Assembly (NCBI GenBank): GCA_002050355.1
Contig: MWYY01000061.1
Coordinates: 56,503 to 120,502, forward strand
DNA: 64,000 nucleotides
Direction: 5' to 3'
Origin: Acidobacteria bacterium 28-9
GTDB lineage: Bacteria; Acidobacteriota; Blastocatellia; Pyrinomonadales; Pyrinomonadaceae
The notes under the pieces are model-generated. The model had not been told where the DNA came from. It saw only the letters and a program-made list of their open reading frames with translations, and made no database searches. Below, in pieces: positions 1 through 7,860 of the stretch. A program made the translations under genes and the position numbers. The stretch's first letter is position 1. Every line of letters starts with the position of its first letter.

Positions 1-662
1 TCAGCGTCGGTTGAACAATCGGCAATCGGCAAAACAAATGCACGCCTTCCGCGTGTGTCGCGCCAATTCACCCAAAAATCAATTGCTTTTTGAAACTCGC
101 TCAACTGCTGCAAATCATCTTCGTTTGCGCCGGCACGAAGATATAAACCTTCGTACCAGCGACCTTTGTAAAAAACACGCTCTTCCGGTTCGCGGCAAAG
201 AAATTGCTCGGCAACTATAATCTCGCCGTTTTGATTTCTGCCCTCGGTCAAATTCATTTCATCGAGCAACGCAATCAATTCGGCGTTTTCTTTAAACGGC
301 ACGGGCAAATAATGCGCACCCCACGGATAACTGGTAAAATTGTCAGCACCGCTCCGCGCCGTCCCGCCGATTGCCGCTTCTAATTCCAGAAGAACAAAAT
401 CGCTAAAATTTTCTTTTTGCAGCTTCCAAGCCGAACTCAAACCTGCCGCGCCGCCGCCGACAATTGCAACTTTTGTGTTTTCCCAATTGTTTGCCGAAAC
501 TTCGACATTTCTGTTTTCGCGCAGGATGTGTCCGACTTGAGCATTTGCGCCAACAATATCTCCGTCGGGAAATTCATTTGCAGAGTCTGATTTACAAGCC
601 GCGAGAGCAAACGGCAAGCCTAAAAAAGCGGATAAGATTTCGCGTCGCGTAAACTTGGACAT
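1..662 (-). CDS. FAD-dependent oxidoreductase, amine-oxidase-like lipoprotein (partial, runs off left edge)
   Basis: Only the first 220 residues are visible and there is no stop inside the window. The ATG at 662 opens a leader with RR at residues 6-7, a hydrophobic stretch and a lipobox-like LAAC with Cys23, so a Tat-exported, lipid-anchored protein is likely. The dinucleotide-binding loop VAIVGGGAAGLSSAW (65-79) and a later IGGTARSG motif match the FAD domain of flavin amine oxidases and related oxidoreductases. It starts 5 nt after the vapC stop and lies downstream of the aminopropyltransferase on the same strand, so it may act on an amine made by that cluster; this is inference. The substrate cannot be read from the visible half. 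Confidence 0.75.
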   Translation of the reverse strand, partial: MSKFTRREILSAFLGLPFALAACKSDSANEFPDGDIVGANAQVGHILRENRNVEVSANNWENTKVAIVGGGAAGLSSAWKLQKENFSDFVLLELEAAIGGTARSGADNFTSYPWGAHYLPVPFKENAELIALLDEMNLTEGRNQNGEIIVAEQFLCREPEERVFYKGRWYEGLYLRAGANEDDLQQLSEFQKAIDFWVNWRDTRGRRAFVLPIADCSTDA

Positions 663-667
663 TCGTT

Positions 668-1114
668 TTAGAGCGTAATTTCATCGAGAATTAAAATTTT
701 TACTTCCGTAACTTTGCGCAAATTTTTGTCATTGCAAAGAAAAGCCTCACAACCGTTTTCTAAAGCAACTGCAATTTGTAAAGCGTCCGGCGTTCGCAAG
801 TTATATTTTGCGCGAAGTTCGGCAGCAGTTTCGGCGACCGAAGAATTGATTGGATTAGTGTAAAAGTTCGGGCTGTTTTGTAGAATCTCGCGGTAATGCT
901 GTTGCAGGTTGATGTTTTTGTTGCAGATTGGATGAACTAAAACTTCGCAAAGTGTAATTACGGAAGTTACTCCCGCGATATTTCCGCTTTCGATGCGCTC
1001 GAAAATTGCCGTAACAACCGCATCGTAAGTTGGATTTGTTTCGACAAAATAAATAATCGACGCCGTATCAAAACCAATTGAAGAGATATTTCGAAACGCT
1101 TCTTCAAGTTGCAT
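668..1114 (-). CDS. vapC: PIN-domain ribonuclease toxin, VapC family
   Basis: A 148-residue PIN protein, the usual VapC length. The four acidic positions of the metal site are visible: D16 (GFDTAS), E57 (TLCEVL), D110 (RTPDALQIA) and D129 (CNDKN). VapC toxins cleave tRNA or rRNA and are neutralised by the cognate antitoxin, here the gene immediately upstream. I chose the ATG at 1114, which overlaps the antitoxin TAA by one base (TAATG), giving translational coupling; a longer reading from 1132 is possible but would overlap the antitoxin. The target RNA cannot be predicted from sequence. Confidence 0.88.
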   Translation of the reverse strand: MQLEEAFRNISSIGFDTASIIYFVETNPTYDAVVTAIFERIESGNIAGVTSVITLCEVLVHPICNKNINLQQHYREILQNSPNFYTNPINSSVAETAAELRAKYNLRTPDALQIAVALENGCEAFLCNDKNLRKVTEVKILILDEITL

Positions 1115-1350
1115 TACGGACGATGCTCCCATTCGTTGCGCAGTTCATTGACATATTCGTGCGCGTCGACCTCTTTCCAAATCTCCGCACCTAAACCGTG
1201 AAGTTCCATAATACTTCGCTTCGTTTGCGGCTGGTTTTCTTCTTTACGGTTTGCCAATTCCGCAGCCATTTTTGCAAGAAGTTTTAATTGTTCATCCGGC
1301 GACAACGGCTTGATGTGTTGTTGGTAGATTGCTTCTATATTCGTTTGCAT
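1114..1350 (-). CDS. vapB: VapB-type antitoxin
   Basis: A 78-residue charged protein encoded directly upstream of the PIN toxin and overlapping its start by one base, the standard antitoxin-toxin arrangement. The N-terminal half is helical and Lys/Glu-rich (LSPDEQLKLLAKMAAEL). The C-terminal part carries the MELHGLGAEIW segment often seen in small antitoxins that cap PIN toxins. The ATG at 1350 has a GAGGAAAA Shine-Dalgarno about 10 nt upstream and is preferred over the in-frame ATG at 1371. I do not recognise a specific DNA-binding fold, so the assignment rests mainly on context. Confidence 0.75.
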   Translation of the reverse strand: MQTNIEAIYQQHIKPLSPDEQLKLLAKMAAELANRKEENQPQTKRSIMELHGLGAEIWKEVDAHEYVNELRNEWEHRP

Positions 1351-1379
1351 TGCTTTTTTCCTCAAAAACATTTTAGCAT

Positions 1380-2900
1380 CTATTCAAATCTACGCCATTC
1401 GTCTTCGTAATATCTGACAAGTGCTTGATTGTCTAGGCGGTTGATTTCGATTTCTTCATCGGGCAGAGAAGTATCTGCCGTAAAAGCAAAAAGCGAGGGC
1501 ATCGTGTCGGTGTTTAAAAATTTCAGCTCGATATTTTCCGGCAATTTTGTCGGCGCCTCAAATGGTTGTAGTTTTGCCAGCGCGTAACCCCAGACGCCAA
1601 AACTCGGAACAGTTGTTTGATACGGTTTGACGGTAAAGCCTGCCGCTTCGAGCGTTTTGATAATGCACCAGAAAGATTTTTGCGCTATTAGTGGCGACGT
1701 TGTTTGGACGGCGACCGTTGAGCCAGGTTTTAATTTTTGCTTTAAAAGATTGTAAAAGCGTGTTGTGTAAAGTTTGCCCAGAGCGAAATTGTTAGGGTCG
1801 GGGAAATCTACGATTGCCACATCGAAAGGTTCGGTTTCGTTGTCGTCCAGCCAGACGAAAGCGTCTGCGTTTATTACCGAAACTTTCGGGTTGTCGAACG
1901 AATGTTTGTTCAACTCGCCCAATGCCGAAACGTGTTTTGAGATGCCGGTCATTTCCGGGTCGAGGTCAACGAGTGTTACGTTTTCAATTGACGGATATTT
2001 CAAAATCTCGCGCAGCGCTAGCCCGTCGCCGCCGCCAAGAACCAGAATTCTTTTCGGATTTGCACCGAATGCGGCAAATGCCGGATGCACAAGTGCTTCG
2101 TGGTAGCGGTATTCGTCAAACGAATTAAATTGCAGATTTCCGTTGAGAAAAAGCGAGTAGCCCGTTTTGCCTTTCGTTACAATGATTCGCTGATACGCAG
2201 AGCTTTTCGCGTAAATTATATTGTCGGCGAAAAGTCCGTCTTCGGCTAAAGAAGTTAAACGGTCGGCTTTGACGAATGCGGTGGCGAGAAGAGCGATAAT
2301 GATAAAACCTTTGACGCGCAGAATCGTAACGTTTTGCTTGATAAGCGGCAGCAAAAGCCACGTTCCCCAAATCCCGACCGCAGCATTCAAAATACCGAAA
2401 AGCAGAGAAGTTCTCGCTAAACCTAAACGCGGCACAAGAAAAAGCGGAAAAAGTAGCGAAGCGACAAGTGCGCCAATATAATCGAAAGCAAGAACGCGCG
2501 AAATCAAATCTTTAAAGTCGAGTTCGTCTTTCAAAATCCGCATCAGCAGCGGAATTTCCAAACCGACAAGCGTGCCGATGCCGAAGACGATGCCGTAAAG
2601 CACAATTGAAAAATAAGAAAGATTGGCGAATGCGAAAAAAAGCAGCGGTGCGGAAAATCCGCCTAAAACAGCGACGGCGAACTCAACATCAATAAATTTT
2701 TCGGCAATACGCTTTTCGATAAAACTGGAAAGATATGAACCGACGCCCATAGCAAACAGGTAAACGCCGATGATAATCGAAAATTGCGTAACCGAATCGC
2801 CCAAAACATAAGACGAAAGCGTTCCCGCAAGTAATTCGTAAATCAAACCGCAAGTAGCAATGACAAAGACGTTTAGAAATAGAAGCGGTGTGCGATTCAT
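1380..2900 (-). CDS. Membrane-fused spermidine synthase-like aminopropyltransferase
   Basis: A 506-residue protein with two parts. Residues 1 to about 215 are strongly hydrophobic, with roughly seven membrane spans. The rest is a spermidine-synthase Rossmann domain with the nucleotide-binding loop LVLGGGDGLALRE (near 300), the acidic strand end TLVDLDPE and the catalytic-loop region DVAIVDFPDPNN. Such enzymes transfer aminopropyl from decarboxylated AdoMet to an amine; the fused membrane part suggests the acceptor is at or in the membrane, which is inference. The upstream AdoMet decarboxylase would supply the donor. An in-frame ATG at 2960 would add 20 residues encoded purely by a repeat hairpin; I reject it and use the ATG at 2900, which has no clear Shine-Dalgarno. 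Confidence 0.85.
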   Translation of the reverse strand: MNRTPLLFLNVFVIATCGLIYELLAGTLSSYVLGDSVTQFSIIIGVYLFAMGVGSYLSSFIEKRIAEKFIDVEFAVAVLGGFSAPLLFFAFANLSYFSIVLYGIVFGIGTLVGLEIPLLMRILKDELDFKDLISRVLAFDYIGALVASLLFPLFLVPRLGLARTSLLFGILNAAVGIWGTWLLLPLIKQNVTILRVKGFIIIALLATAFVKADRLTSLAEDGLFADNIIYAKSSAYQRIIVTKGKTGYSLFLNGNLQFNSFDEYRYHEALVHPAFAAFGANPKRILVLGGGDGLALREILKYPSIENVTLVDLDPEMTGISKHVSALGELNKHSFDNPKVSVINADAFVWLDDNETEPFDVAIVDFPDPNNFALGKLYTTRFYNLLKQKLKPGSTVAVQTTSPLIAQKSFWCIIKTLEAAGFTVKPYQTTVPSFGVWGYALAKLQPFEAPTKLPENIELKFLNTDTMPSLFAFTADTSLPDEEIEINRLDNQALVRYYEDEWRRFE

Positions 2901-2903
2901 TGC

Positions 2904-2969
2904 AAATGATGAATGATGAATGGTGAATGGTGAATGGTGAATGAAATACAAATTCATCATTCATCATTT
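2904..2969. repeat. Intergenic hairpin of TGATGAA/TGGTGAA heptamers
   Basis: Arms 2904-2921 and 2952-2969 are perfectly complementary over 18 bp. The loop contains three tandem TGGTGAA units. The hairpin lies between the DUF350 gene and the aminopropyltransferase and, read through, would encode a spurious His/Ser-rich leader on the latter. Confidence 0.9.
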
Positions 2970-2972
2970 ATG

Positions 2973-3218
2973 TTAACTTCCGTGAATTGCCGCCGCAATT
3001 ATCACCGCCATACCTAATATCATCGAACCGATAAGGACAGCGAGTGCAATGTTCTGGTCATCTTCGATTTCTTTTTTTACCGAAAACGGCACGACTCTGA
3101 CAATTATAAAAAACGCCGCCGCGAAAACAATCAAGCCCAGAAATACAAAGATTATTGTCGTTATCAAAACCGGCAGAAGTTCTTCCAATTTGACGACCAA
3201 AGCTAAGTTTATCAGCAT
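2973..3218 (-). CDS. DUF350-like two- to three-span membrane protein
   Basis: An 81-residue hydrophobic protein with spans near 12-43 and 58-78 separated by a short polar turn containing KKEIEDDQN. The layout and the LAVLIGSMILGMAVI segment resemble DUF350 membrane proteins. The ATG at 3218 shares one base with the stop of the 50-residue gene upstream (TAATG), and its Shine-Dalgarno GGAGG is supplied by the last codons of that gene, so the two are translationally coupled. DUF350 genes are known neighbours of DUF4178 and aminopropyltransferase genes in other bacteria. Molecular function is unknown. Confidence 0.72.
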   Translation of the reverse strand: MLINLALVVKLEELLPVLITTIIFVFLGLIVFAAAFFIIVRVVPFSVKKEIEDDQNIALAVLIGSMILGMAVIIAAAIHGS

Positions 3219-3370
3219 TATTTTCCTCCACGATAACCGCCGAAAATAAACGGCATATGAAAATACGAGTTACGCCCCGAATTGGCAAATTCCCAGCCAA
3301 ACCAGGACGAAGTTATATAAAATAAAATAATACTCGCGCCGAAAAGCAGAAAAAGAATTTTTTTAACCAT
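3218..3370 (-). CDS. 50-residue single-span membrane peptide
   Basis: A small reading frame from ATG 3370 to TAA 3218. It starts MVKKILFLLFGASIILFYIT, a Lys-Lys followed by one hydrophobic span, and ends in an aromatic/Gly tail (FIFGGYRGGK). It fills the gap between the DUF4178 and DUF350 genes, and its final Gly-Gly codons double as the Shine-Dalgarno of DUF350. The tight coupling and a sensible topology argue that it is real even though it is short. I do not recognise a family; it could be an accessory subunit of the membrane complex implied by its neighbours. No clear Shine-Dalgarno precedes its own start. Confidence 0.6.
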   Translation of the reverse strand: MVKKILFLLFGASIILFYITSSWFGWEFANSGRNSYFHMPFIFGGYRGGK

Positions 3371-3378
3371 AATTTTTT

Positions 3379-3431
3379 AATGGTGAATAGTGAACGAAAA
3401 GACAATTTTCATGAATTCACTATTCATCATT
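3379..3431. repeat. Intergenic hairpin of TGGTGAA/TAGTGAA heptamers
   Basis: Arms 3379-3394 and 3416-3431 pair at 15 of 16 positions. The right arm lies inside the last codons of the DUF4178 gene, so its C-terminal residues are encoded partly by the repeat. Confidence 0.85.
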
Positions 3432-5345
3432 GTCTGTATCAAACATACTCTCGCTCCAACGCTTGGATTCAAATATAAATTTGCGAATCAGAGCCGCAAG
3501 CGGCAGCAGCGAAAGCAGAAGAAACGACAATATAAAATTTACGCCGCGCACAACGTTTTGCTCGACCTTGATCGAAACGGGGAGTGCCTGCGCGAAATTT
3601 TGCCAAGTGCCTTCGACACGCAGAGTGTATCGTCCGGCGGGCAATGAAGAAAGCGTGGCATCCGAATTTTGCCCGCCCTCCGACCAGCTTTCGCCTTCTT
3701 CGACGCCCGAATAATACTCAATCGGTACGTTGATTGATTCGACTTCGTTGTTTCGCTCGTTTATCAAATCAACGTCCAAATCCGCGTATGAATTACTGAC
3801 CGGCGCACTTGCCGAAATTTTTAAGTTACGGTTTCCGCGTAAATCAAACGGCTTACTGAAAACCGTCTGCGGCGTGTTTTCGTTCGCTGTCGGCGCAAGC
3901 GTTATACTCTCCGACAAAACCGTGCTGCTGCCGAAACCACCGAGCGAAAACATAAGAATGGCGATGACGCACAGCAAACCGAGCATTGCCAAACCCGCTT
4001 TGATATAAAATCCGCCTGTAAACGGTTGATTCGGCGCGACATTCCAAGGTTTCGGTAAACCGGAAACGCCAAACGCTTTTTCGATTTCTTCAACTGACCG
4101 GTAAGTACCGAGCGACCAATTTATCTCGTTTGCTGTCGTCTCGCACGAAAGCATCTGCGGCGGTGCAACAAAATCAATTGCGCGGACGGTTTCGCCTTGC
4201 TCGACGCGCCAGTAAAATTCGCCTTTGACGTATTCGACACGCGCCGCCGCATCTTGAAAAACCTTGAATGTTTCGCCTTTGTAAACGGCGTTTTTGCCGG
4301 TTGATACAACGTCTGCAACATTTACAGGCTCGACAAAATTCCAGTGATTATCTGAGTGAACCAGCCAGCGAAAACCGATTTTCGAATTGTAGAGCAGATA
4401 TTCGTGCCAGAAATACTGCGTGCCTTCAACTGTAACGCTTCGCGCAACCGCGCCGATAATTTTCAAATTTGCGTCGTCGGTAAAAGTTCCTTCCGCGCTA
4501 ATCGGCAAAACAAAATTGTCGGCAGACGAAGGCTGCAAAGCTTGCAGAAATTTCAAATTGCCTTGATTAACATCGAGCAGCGAATTACAAAACCGACAAG
4601 CTACGCGCTCGGTTCGGTCAGGCGCATTGAGTTCTAAACTCCCGCCGCAGTTTGGACAACCCATCGCGGCGGCAGAAACTTTTCCGGCTTCCCGTATCGC
4701 AGGTTTTGCGTCTGCTAGCCCTAAATCATTGATTGAAACTTGCTCACCGACGAAAACAAGCGGTGGATTTGTGCCGTAGTCAATCGTCGCAAACACGCCG
4801 CCCGCGCCGGATAAATCGGCGTAATCGGTTTTTTCATTCGGCACAAATTGAAAGGGGATTTCGCCGTCGGCGGCTCTACCGATTGCCGTGCCTTTTTCGG
4901 CGACAATCAAAGGAGTTTCACTCGAAATTTGCGGTATGGATTGTCCCAATTGCAAAGTTTCAAACGTCGGGATTTGCGCGTCGCTGTTACCCGAGACTGG
5001 TTGATGAAAAGTTAAATAAAACTTGCCCTGCGCTTCGGCGAGCCAGCCTGTCGAGCCGTTTGAAAACGTTGCATACCATTCGTCCCAAAATCCGCCAAGT
5101 TCTTCGTGCGCGAGTTGTGCGCGTCCGGTCAGTTCAAAACGGTTGCCGCGAAATGCGCCTTCGAGTCCGATTCCTAAAGGCGATTCCGATTCTGCAATAT
5201 CGGCAACCTTCCCTAAATCTTCGAGCTTTCTATCATGTCGCGCAACGGCAGAGCGGCAAAACGGGCAAACAAGCACAATTGTCGAGCCGGATTTAAACTG
5301 AATCGGCGCGGCGCACGACGGACAATTTGCTTGCAAAACGCTCAA
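3420..5345 (-). CDS. Large DUF4178 membrane protein with two zinc ribbons
   Basis: A 641-residue protein built from a duplicated unit. Zinc ribbon 1 (C8, C11, C27, C30) is followed by a beta-rich DUF4178 domain (about 55-190). A second ribbon (CPNCGG...CRFC, about 235-260) is followed by a second DUF4178 domain (about 285-420). Then come a membrane span near 455-480, a probable extracytoplasmic beta domain and a final span near 606-625. The start is a TTG at 5345 overlapping the decarboxylase stop by 4 nt; a GGAGG six bases upstream supports it. The rare start and overlap imply expression coupled to the decarboxylase. Function is unknown; the family recurs beside AdoMet decarboxylase, DUF350 and aminopropyltransferase genes. 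Confidence 0.8.
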   Translation of the reverse strand: MSVLQANCPSCAAPIQFKSGSTIVLVCPFCRSAVARHDRKLEDLGKVADIAESESPLGIGLEGAFRGNRFELTGRAQLAHEELGGFWDEWYATFSNGSTGWLAEAQGKFYLTFHQPVSGNSDAQIPTFETLQLGQSIPQISSETPLIVAEKGTAIGRAADGEIPFQFVPNEKTDYADLSGAGGVFATIDYGTNPPLVFVGEQVSINDLGLADAKPAIREAGKVSAAAMGCPNCGGSLELNAPDRTERVACRFCNSLLDVNQGNLKFLQALQPSSADNFVLPISAEGTFTDDANLKIIGAVARSVTVEGTQYFWHEYLLYNSKIGFRWLVHSDNHWNFVEPVNVADVVSTGKNAVYKGETFKVFQDAAARVEYVKGEFYWRVEQGETVRAIDFVAPPQMLSCETTANEINWSLGTYRSVEEIEKAFGVSGLPKPWNVAPNQPFTGGFYIKAGLAMLGLLCVIAILMFSLGGFGSSTVLSESITLAPTANENTPQTVFSKPFDLRGNRNLKISASAPVSNSYADLDVDLINERNNEVESINVPIEYYSGVEEGESWSEGGQNSDATLSSLPAGRYTLRVEGTWQNFAQALPVSIKVEQNVVRGVNFILSFLLLSLLPLAALIRKFIFESKRWSESMFDTDNDE

Positions 5346-5749
5346 ACATTACCTCCGACGATTTTGGACTTTAAATTTTGGATTTTGGATTCGTGAAGTG
5401 AATTGCTCGTTCCGCGTTCGATTTTTTGAACGCTAACCGATTTTGCGCCCAAAAACTGCTTTAGATTTGCTTCCCAATTCCACGTCGAGCGTTCGCGGCA
5501 GCAATAAAGATTGAAAGTTGCGGTTTTATATTCGGGATAAGTATGGCAGGCGAGATGAGATTCGGTCAGCATTACGAGTCCGGTTACGCCGCCTTCGCCT
5601 TCAAATTGATGCCAAATGCCTGCGCCGATTGTTTTCAAACTTAAATCTTTGACGAGGCACGAAAAAATCCGGCGCAAAATTTCAACCTCGCGCAGCTTCT
5701 CCGGTTCGCAATCAAAGGCTTCAACCAGCCATTCAGTTCCAACAATCAT
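5342..5749 (-). CDS. speD: S-adenosylmethionine decarboxylase proenzyme
   Basis: A 135-residue prokaryotic-type AdoMet decarboxylase. The self-cleavage site is in LTESHLACHTYPE: the Glu-Ser bond is processed to give the pyruvoyl cofactor, the following His is the processing residue, and a downstream Cys (FNLYCCR) matches the catalytic cysteine. The product, decarboxylated AdoMet, is the aminopropyl donor used by the membrane aminopropyltransferase downstream. It is the first gene of a minus-strand operon. The last residues (KIQNLKSKI) are encoded by a degenerate heptamer repeat (5345-5390), so the natural C-terminus has probably been extended by repeat sequence. Confidence 0.9.
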   Translation of the reverse strand: MIVGTEWLVEAFDCEPEKLREVEILRRIFSCLVKDLSLKTIGAGIWHQFEGEGGVTGLVMLTESHLACHTYPEYKTATFNLYCCRERSTWNWEANLKQFLGAKSVSVQKIERGTSNSLHESKIQNLKSKIVGGNV

Positions 5750-5835
5750 CGGGTTTACCTAAAAACCTCTACGATTAATTTTGAAAAAAGTTTTTCAAAA
5801 CTTACCGCGCGCAATTTACGTTATAATCGAAAGTC

Positions 5836-6819
5836 ATGGAAGTTATGTCGAGAAAAACTATAACCAAAAATTGCGTCTTTGTCATATCTTTATTAGTTTT
5901 TTGTTTGGGATTTTCAGCTTGTTCGGCGGTTTCTTCAACTGTCGACAAAGGCGGCGGCAACAGCAGCAGCGCCGCAAAAAATTCGCCCGTCGGTTATGAT
6001 AAACCGAAAATTGTCGGAAAAATCACCTCCGGCGAGATAACCGAAAGCAGCGGCATTGTCGCGTCCGGTTGTAATGAAAAAGTTTTTTGGACGCACAACG
6101 ATTCGGGCAACGGTGCTTTTTTGTTTGCGATAAACGCGAGCGGCGAAAAACTCGGAACGTGGAAAGTTTCCGGTGCGCAAAATAAAGATTGGGAAGACAT
6201 CGCAACCTTTAAGAATTCAAACGGCGAATGTTTTTTGTATGTCGGCGACATCGGCAACAACGAGCGCCTTAAAAGCGAAATGACGATTTACCGCGTAAAA
6301 GAACCGATGGTTTCAGACGCAAACAAATCTTCGAGCAAAAAAAATCCGCAGACGACCGAAGCGGCGCAGGCGATTAAATTCAATTACCCGGGCGCGCGGC
6401 ACGACGCCGAAACTTTGCTCGTTCAGCCGCAAACCGGCGACATTTATGTTCTATCCAAAAGTTTAAGCCAGTCATCTGCCGTTTATAAATTGGCGGCAAA
6501 CTATGATACGAAAAGAATTAACACGCTCAAAAAAATTGCGGATTATACCGTCCCTGCCTTGCCGGGCGGATTTTTGACGGGCGGCGATATTTCACCGGAT
6601 GGAAAGCGCGTCGTCATCTGCGATTATTTCAACGGTTACGAAATCACTCTGCCTAAAGATGCTAAAAATTTCGACCAGATTTGGACGCAAAAACCCGATA
6701 TTGTAGATTTAGGCGCGCGCGAACAAGGCGAAGGCGTATGTTATACAGCAGACGGCAATTCGATTTTCGCAACCAGTGAAAAGAAAAATTCGCCGCTTTT
6801 TGAAGTTAAGCGAAGATAG
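5836..6819 (+). CDS. Exported lipoprotein, predicted beta-propeller
   Basis: A 327-residue protein with a signal peptide and lipobox GFSAC (Cys29), so anchored to a membrane outside the cytoplasm. The mature part has repeated strand motifs such as VFWTHNDSGNG, WEDIATF, ECFLYVGDIGNN and RHDAETLLVQPQTGDIYVLSK, which read like blades of a propeller in the esterase-like/NHL class. No catalytic residues can be assigned. An internal ATG at 5845 is an equally good start. It is divergent from the decarboxylase operon, separated by 86 nt. I do not know its substrate. Confidence 0.65.
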   Translation: MEVMSRKTITKNCVFVISLLVFCLGFSACSAVSSTVDKGGGNSSSAAKNSPVGYDKPKIVGKITSGEITESSGIVASGCNEKVFWTHNDSGNGAFLFAINASGEKLGTWKVSGAQNKDWEDIATFKNSNGECFLYVGDIGNNERLKSEMTIYRVKEPMVSDANKSSSKKNPQTTEAAQAIKFNYPGARHDAETLLVQPQTGDIYVLSKSLSQSSAVYKLAANYDTKRINTLKKIADYTVPALPGGFLTGGDISPDGKRVVICDYFNGYEITLPKDAKNFDQIWTQKPDIVDLGAREQGEGVCYTADGNSIFATSEKKNSPLFEVKRR

Positions 6820-6944
6820 ATTTTTTTGAAACGAATTAACCACAGTTAGGAAAAGAAATTATGAATTATGTACGATGTATTAAAGTACAAAAATCATTAT
6901 TTATCATTCCGCGTTCATAATCATAGAAATCTTTGTATAAAAAA

Positions 6945-7166
6945 TTAATGATGTTCGTCGGCGACTTCGCGCAGTTTTGAAATGTCGAGCATTTTCGAGA
7001 AATCCGCAAATCCGAACATCGTTTCGTCTTTGCAGTAGTCGCAATAAAAGCTGGCATCTTCACCGAGATACATATCTTTCAAATGATAAGCGATGAAACA
7101 GCCGAAACAGCGCTGCGCGCGCTTGCCGTAAATTTGCAGGATTTTGTCTGGATTATTCGTTTCCAT
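6945..7166 (-). CDS. Small Cys-rich protein of unknown function
   Basis: A 73-residue protein with two CxxC knuckles (CFGC and CDYC) 21 residues apart, the spacing of a zinc ribbon. The C-terminal third is helical (MLDISKLREVADEHH). No Shine-Dalgarno is obvious before the ATG at 7166. It stands alone between a lipoprotein and a GNAT gene. I do not recognise the family; a zinc-binding adaptor or regulator would fit, but nothing in the context supports one choice. Confidence 0.5.
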   Translation of the reverse strand: METNNPDKILQIYGKRAQRCFGCFIAYHLKDMYLGEDASFYCDYCKDETMFGFADFSKMLDISKLREVADEHH

Positions 7167-7345
7167 TATTCGTGATGTACCGTCCGAATTTCAGTATAAA
7201 ATAACCTTTGTTCGAGCGGCAGATTTTGATAAAGATTTAGTTTGTTTAATTAATAATAAACAGAGCGACGAGTTTGAATCAAAAAAACGTCAAAATAAAA
7301 GCGTTTCTATACGAGCAGGATTTTTATCTTAAAGTAATCGTTTCG

Positions 7346-7855
7346 TTACAAATCTAAAGAAAACAATTTAACCTCTTCCGTGTCGTGAGGCAATTTTATT
7401 AAAGTCTCAAATTTGAAATTGAGTTTTTCAAGCAGTTTGCAGGAACTTTCATTGTCTTGGGAGGTAATGGCAAGAACTCGCTTTAGACCCAAAACATCTC
7501 TGCCGAGTATCATCGCGGCGCTGGCGGATTCAAAAGCGTAACCTTGCGAACAATGCTGCGGCAAAAAAGCGAAGCCGATGTCCGCGTCAGGCAAGGAATC
7601 GCGCTTGACGAAACCGCAAATTCCAAGCGGCGCTCCCGTTTCCTTCAATTCAACCGCATACATTCCAAAGCCGAATTGCCGGTAACTGTTTGCGAAACGG
7701 CTTTCAACATATTCAACCGCGCCCGCAACGGAACGCACATTTCTATCGCCGATGTATTTGATAAACGAAGGCTGATTTAATAAATCGAGAATAAATTCGG
7801 CATCGTCTGTTGTGACTTCACGGAGAATTGTCCGCTCTGTTTCGAGAATCTTCAT
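7346..7855 (-). CDS. GNAT acetyltransferase, RimJ/RimL type
   Basis: A 169-residue acetyltransferase starting with the ETERTILREVTTDDAE segment typical of RimJ/RimL-like enzymes. A central ADIGFAFLPQHCSQGYAFE region corresponds to the beta4/acetyl-CoA-binding motif, and SQDNESSCKLLEKLNF to the C-terminal motif. These enzymes acetylate N-terminal or side-chain amines, or small molecules; the substrate is not predictable. It lies 5 nt downstream of lipA on the same strand, so it is probably co-transcribed. Confidence 0.85.
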   Translation of the reverse strand: MKILETERTILREVTTDDAEFILDLLNQPSFIKYIGDRNVRSVAGAVEYVESRFANSYRQFGFGMYAVELKETGAPLGICGFVKRDSLPDADIGFAFLPQHCSQGYAFESASAAMILGRDVLGLKRVLAITSQDNESSCKLLEKLNFKFETLIKLPHDTEEVKLFSLDL

Positions 7856-7860
7856 GAATA

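Noticed and set aside
2901..2960. In-frame 20-residue N-terminal extension of the aminopropyltransferase
   Set aside because: It is encoded entirely by the heptamer hairpin and gives a His/Ser-rich peptide before a good start at 2900.
7144..7332. Plus-strand 62-codon frame
   Set aside because: It overlaps the start of the Cys-rich gene antisense and has no ribosome binding site or recognisable features.
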